NCBI GenBank assembly: GCA_002422345.1
Contig: DIUL01000142.1
Location: forward strand, 13,296 to 77,295
DNA length: 64,000 bases
Origin: Acetobacteraceae bacterium UBA6159
Lineage (GTDB): Bacteria; Pseudomonadota; Alphaproteobacteria; Acetobacterales; Acetobacteraceae
Reading direction: 5' to 3'
A program made the position numbers and the translations under genes. Below are positions 63,301 to 64,000 of this stretch, in pieces. Within the stretch, counting starts at the first letter, position 1. Each line of letters opens with the position of its first letter. Under the pieces are notes generated by a model, which worked only from the letters and a program-made list of their open reading frames with translations, was not told the DNA's origin and made no database searches.

Positions 63301-64000
63301 GATCACCTGACGCAACAGGACCCGCTGGCGTTCTTCGCGCTGTTCTCCTCGACCGCCGCGGCCTTCGGATCGGCGGGGCAGGCGGCCTATGCCGCCGGCA
63401 ACGGGTTCATGGACGGGTTCGCCGCTTGGCGCGCGTCCCAGCAGCGCCCGGGGCGCTCCGTGTCGATCGCCTGGCCGTTGTGGGCGACCGGCGGCATGGC
63501 CCCGCCGCCCGAGGTCGCCGCCGAACTGGAACGGCGGATGGGCATGACACCGATGCCGGACATGGCCGCGCTAGCGGTGCTGGACGCCGCTTTGGCGGCC
63601 GGGCCCGCCGGTGTGGTGGCCCTGCATGGCCGCACCGCCGCGCTGCGGGCCTTCGTCGGGGACAGCGGGCCGTCCACGCCCGTTACTGCAGCGACCGCCC
63701 CCGTTGGCGGGGCAGCCGCTGGCGTTCCGGACGCGGCGGACCTCCGTCCCCAGGTCGAAACCTATCTCAAGTCCGTGCTCTCCGAGGTCACCCGCCTCGC
63801 GGAATCACGCATCGAGGCGGATGAGCGGTTCGAGGCCTATGGCGTCGACTCCATGATGATCGTGCGCATGAACACGCGGCTGGAGCAGGATCTGGGCGAC
63901 CTGCCGAAGACGCTGTTCTTCGAGTATCAGACCGTGCGCGATCTCGCCGCCTGCCTGATCCAGTCCCACCCTGACGTGGTGGCCAGGCGCTTTGCCCCCG
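54061..64000 (+). CDS. PKS protein E (partial): ACP-KS-DH-KR-cMT-ACP-KS-DH-KR-ACP-
   Basis: The ATG at 54061 overlaps the TGA of gene D by 4 nt (ATGA). The frame then stays open to the right edge, about 3313 codons, so the C-terminus is missing. Domains: ACP9 (Ser63); a linker carrying a palindromic element; KS10 (Cys370, EAHGTGT, KSNIGH); DH with HVIGGVPLLH (His798, His807 where the motif has Pro) and DAAIQ; KR with GGMGRVG and GQASYCAA (Tyr1364); C-methyltransferase with EVGAGTGAT; ACP10 (GVDSIVA, Ser1849); KS11 (VDTGCSSSL, Cys2091); DH with HVINGRRLLP (His2505) and DGVFQ; KR with GGAGAIG and GQAAYAAG (Tyr3110); ACP11 (GVDSMMI, Ser3264). No AT or thioesterase is seen. The line must continue outside the window. 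Confidence 0.92.
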   Translation, partial: MITYAQKLRSLRQAEAPRPTLVPPSSGPDRVESRVLALLATTLGVDPSGVSATTPFADLGLSSLLGVRFLDAVNRAFGLRLGVEVLFGAGSVTALAGHVARLVPAETLAPTPVREVATPEAVGQSPRTSESPGIADGPTPVMARAGGPSTTWSDDREKAADGPPARAMTGVGVRAEPEAAVLVRPLTVFAPAVVPAPAVSDIAIIGMAGRFPGAPDLDTFWQALAAGECLVSEVPPDRWPAATFYDPDPSAAGRTISKWAGFLDGIDRFDAGFFNISPREAAAMDPQHRLFLEQAWLAFENAGYATDRLKGSATGVFVGASNSGYDALLEPDAKAAQSYGLTGNLVSLLASRISYFLDLRGPALVVDTACSASLVALDLACQALRRGEIGMALVGGVSLFLDEKPFVAMTRTGMLSPDGRCHTFDAAANGIVVGEAVAAVVLKPLAQALADGDRIDAVIKATGTNQDGRSNGITAPNPDAQTALLRAVHAQAGIDPATLTYIEAHGTGTPLGDPIEVAALRTALGDRPTNAPPCALGSVKSNIGHTAEAAGLAGLIKTVLCLRNGELVPSVNFDTLNPKIDVAASGLSVITACRPWQTPAGVPRRAGVSAFGLSGTNAHVVLEEAPSAGPRIADHAPQLLMLSARDADGLARRAVDLAVWLRRTREALADVAATLALSRTHFDHRLALVAGSVADAADRLERGDWLSGVVRGGVGTRGPVSDDLDRLAERYVGGEAPEWPHVWAGQHRPLPLPDYPFTRAVHWAARRPAPAGHPFARVDDDGVVSHRFTATDPIARDHVIGGVPLLHASVFLEMARFAAAQRGNGTVRGLRDVAWAQTISVPPDGINVRIKVDGAACAMLAGTADTPAARCVAVFDRGAEPPPIDVAAVKAETDQHASRRELDALDRGGVRLGPTFAGFDEIWVGEGVALAWVGPTGPDDGCGLSPRLMDAAIQTGASLLARGDGATPRLRYPTGVEAIDILAPPPSTGCFIMARRTGADRVDLTIADAAGKPAIQWTGFQMRGAASSRATEPEAVTPRSFRPVWVERAADAGPALEPDMVVGAESLARLLGQTGAAVADGSRVVFCDAGAGDATGLLRLVRDLAARGLGKAALELRVVTACAQTVTGSESAVHPAGATVQGLAKAIGREFPSWRVVILDIDPAEWTPALRQTVLSASPSPSGEVVALRGGARFDRVLEPIADASSGAALRDGGVYLLVGGMGRVGRDVARHLASSHRARLFLVGRQPLDADRRAFLDELRALGAEAEYRATDITTAEGATSALTAVRTRFGTVHGVIHAVFDPLFAPLERTEEAAFAAAMRPKVQGLTALSAATVDDALDFFAVFSSIGAFAAFPGNVGQASYCAACSFEAAFAARQQALGRPFRVIQWGLWENEAFVGEGLQRLRRQGIHPMVAADAVEAFARALSGPDSQIVHASLSPQVWRAMGAPSDAGSVHAAAAAALPLAGRGAEAVDATLHLAVDAHARHLMAEVLRARGMPHDGEGLAERRAVLPRHARLFDAVVDLLGRNIGSAPSRDDLLARAPSLRDPLALLDLCVAALPDVIAGEREGTDVMFPGGSMRLVEAIYREQPVLAACNASVAAAIAAARPHRVLEVGAGTGATADAVLRALGDRPGLEYHYTDVSAGFVRHARARYTDPRMRFAVLDIEKDPASQGFEPGGFDVVVATNVLHATRDIQETLGHIASLLRPGGLLLINEMTVAEDFATLTFGLLDGWWRAADPTRRLPHSPLLDVPGWRRNLLAAGFAHVVASPAPGFPDVAGSPQVVLLAERQGAVAEVAVQMSAPRAEARPVIGDFEALVRDRVAAGLDLPADAIDAETPFGDLGVDSIVAPQIAEDINRTAGISLRSTDLYNFATVRALADHIAASFPEARVKAAPVAEPENRAPPEPAPVIRAPEEQPRQIEAPDQSIAIIGMAGRFPDAPDVEAFWRNILAGHSAVREIDRFDMAPYYAAERGQPGKSYARWAATLADHDRFDPLFFAIAPAEAEAMDPQQRLLLEESWHALENAGATPAQLDGLRCGVFVGASANSYAAPTTPSLQTLGGSMAILSARLSYFLNLKGPTFPVDTGCSSSLVALHLACQSLRTGETDMALAAGVSCNLLSPPIFFYLSDAGMASPNGRCATFDDAADGFAPGEGVGVVVLKRLADALRDGDRVLAVVRGTGINQDGKTSGLTAPSATSQTELEREVYRRSDIDPRHIGLIEAHGTGTRLGDPIEVAALTDAFASFTPEKGFCAIGSVKTNIGHAMAAAGIAGLVKAVQAVRHGVLPPTLHFSTPNRHIDFANSPFVVNTSARPWVSDRPRMAAVSSFGFSGTNAHVVIEQSPPVRTEPASPGPFLFVLSGRTEAAVGRRIDDLLTWLRAHPEAPAADIAYTLAARRTHFRHRRAFVAGSVAELTTALAGGSVSAPADLAAMARRYIAGEALDFTSMRGNLIDLPGYPFERERFWNPVDATPALAHGPAPAAAQTLAEAPAGLLAPWLTRDHVINGRRLLPGAAFLELARAAALGGDGPSVIRDVVWSAPVDATEGDPRVTITVEPEGGAFRCGLRSPGTEHAFGVIARGAVSTVPPLDINAITARCGTSLAGTAVYDIAGDHGFAYGPGFRVVQQVRIGREEALAWLVPPVGVDDVWVLHPGLLDGVFQTAACIGLSDPTATHAAFVPFSLGSFISYAPLRGPCVVHARVAGRGPGLIVFDIDVADPDGTMLATCRGLQARALSAPAEVGTVLMTPVWRPSPIGGTTSGQALLIGASDDLFGRLRPLVPGRRLIQVRTGSAFQRHTADCFTIDPTSADDHRRLLAEASPGAGAAMALLWDLDAEAPVAVTSLASAVAAMDPETGSRSVFLAAQAALLAPEAGVNRLLHATRSGPTQSAVAGLARTVGLESSRLRCVAVGMDRIDPAAVAAELCATQDEPSVTYRDGTRLTQGLEPWSAADPSPALAPGQTVVITGGAGAIGLAIARHLARTMQPRLILLGRSALTPGIEQALAAIEAEGADVLYLGADVTSGASLRAALEKARRRFGPIHGVIHAAGVLRDGRITQTDDAAFDAVLAPKLLGAVTLDHLTQQDPLAFFALFSSTAAAFGSAGQAAYAAGNGFMDGFAAWRASQQRPGRSVSIAWPLWATGGMAPPPEVAAELERRMGMTPMPDMAALAVLDAALAAGPAGVVALHGRTAALRAFVGDSGPSTPVTAATAPVGGAAAGVPDAADLRPQVETYLKSVLSEVTRLAESRIEADERFEAYGVDSMMIVRMNTRLEQDLGDLPKTLFFEYQTVRDLAACLIQSHPDVVARRFAP
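54469..54580. repeat. second palindromic element, in frame within gene E
   Basis: A perfect 36-nt inverted repeat (54472-54507 and 54540-54575) encloses a 32-nt spacer, and imperfect pairing extends to 54469 and 54580. Each arm contains the smaller palindrome GGCCCGCGCAGGCGGGCC. The element is translated without a stop as the linker between ACP9 and KS10. Its sequence is unrelated to the element in gene C, so two repeat families have entered this operon. Confidence 0.85.
54658..59735 (+). other. module 10: KS10-DH-KR-cMT-ACP10
   Basis: KS Cys codon is 55168. DH keeps the catalytic His (56452) and DAAIQ, but the Pro of HxxxGxxxxP is His (56479). KR has Tyr 58150; the segment after HAV reads FDPLFAPL and lacks the Asp seen in the other KRs, which points to A-type stereochemistry. 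The cMT SAM loop is near 58900 and ACP Ser at 59605. The expected unit is alpha-methylated and either enoyl (possibly cis) or hydroxyl. Confidence 0.8.
59840..63980 (+). other. module 11: KS11-DH-KR-ACP11
   Basis: KS active site is VDTGCSSSL (Cys codon 60331), with EAHGTGT and KTNIGH. DH has HVINGRRLLP (His 61573) and DGVFQ. KR has GGAGAIG near 62970, VLRD and GQAAYAAG (Tyr 63388). ACP has GVDSMMI (Ser 63850). The expected result is an enoyl unit. The window ends just after this ACP. Confidence 0.85.

Overview
The window is GC-rich throughout. It reads as a piece of an alphaproteobacterial chromosome, with a Rhodospirillales-like group as my best guess. The reasons are the AtzE-type amidase, the adjacent tamA/tamB pair, the HdeD-type membrane protein, the YbfB/YjiJ-type MFS carrier and the overall codon bias. 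The taxonomic call is an inference from gene content. No rRNA, tRNA or CRISPR array was seen, and no stretch over about 300 bases lacks a gene.

Left part (1-16699): ordinary flanking genes. On the + strand are the C-terminal part of an AtzE-family amidase, a calcineurin-like phosphoesterase, a lipoprotein alpha/beta hydrolase interrupted by one in-frame TAA, a DUF4105 membrane protein and a sulfotransferase. A LysR regulator then faces an MFS transporter. On the - strand follow tamB and tamA (overlapping by one base), an FMN-dependent alpha-hydroxy-acid dehydrogenase, an HdeD-family protein and a zinc-independent MDR oxidoreductase.

Right part (about 16811-64000 and beyond): one + strand operon of five giant genes, called A to E here. 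They encode a hybrid trans-acyltransferase polyketide synthase / non-ribosomal peptide synthetase. Gene E runs off the right edge. The gap between A and B is 11 nt, and B/C, C/D and D/E each overlap by 4 nt. Domain order as read: A = KS1-[insert]-cMT-ACP1-ER-KS2-ACP2-Cy-A(Cys)-PCP; B = KS3(inactive)-ACP3-KS4-DH-KR-cMT-ACP4-KS5; C = cMT-ACP5-KS6-DH-KR-ACP6-KS7-DH-KR-cMT-ACP7-KS8-KR-ACP8; D = LLM-KS9(inactive)-oMT; E = ACP9-KS10-DH-KR-cMT-ACP10-KS11-DH-KR-ACP11-. There are 11 KS, 12 carrier proteins, 5 C-methyltransferases, 1 O-methyltransferase, 5 DH, 6 KR, 1 ER, 1 heterocyclisation domain, 1 adenylation domain and 1 luciferase-like monooxygenase, and no recognisable intact AT. Malonyl groups must therefore be loaded by an acyltransferase encoded elsewhere. 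No loading module, thioesterase or beta-branching cassette is in view.

If the line works in gene order, the product should be a heavily C-methylated, polyunsaturated polyketide. It would carry a cysteine-derived thiazoline or thiazole near the start and an alpha-oxygenated, O-methylated position further along. Notable details are a KS whose catalytic Cys is Ser, a KS whose last catalytic His is Ser and which sits between a monooxygenase and an O-methyltransferase, modules split between proteins, and two unrelated palindromic elements inserted in frame in inter-domain linkers of genes C and E.
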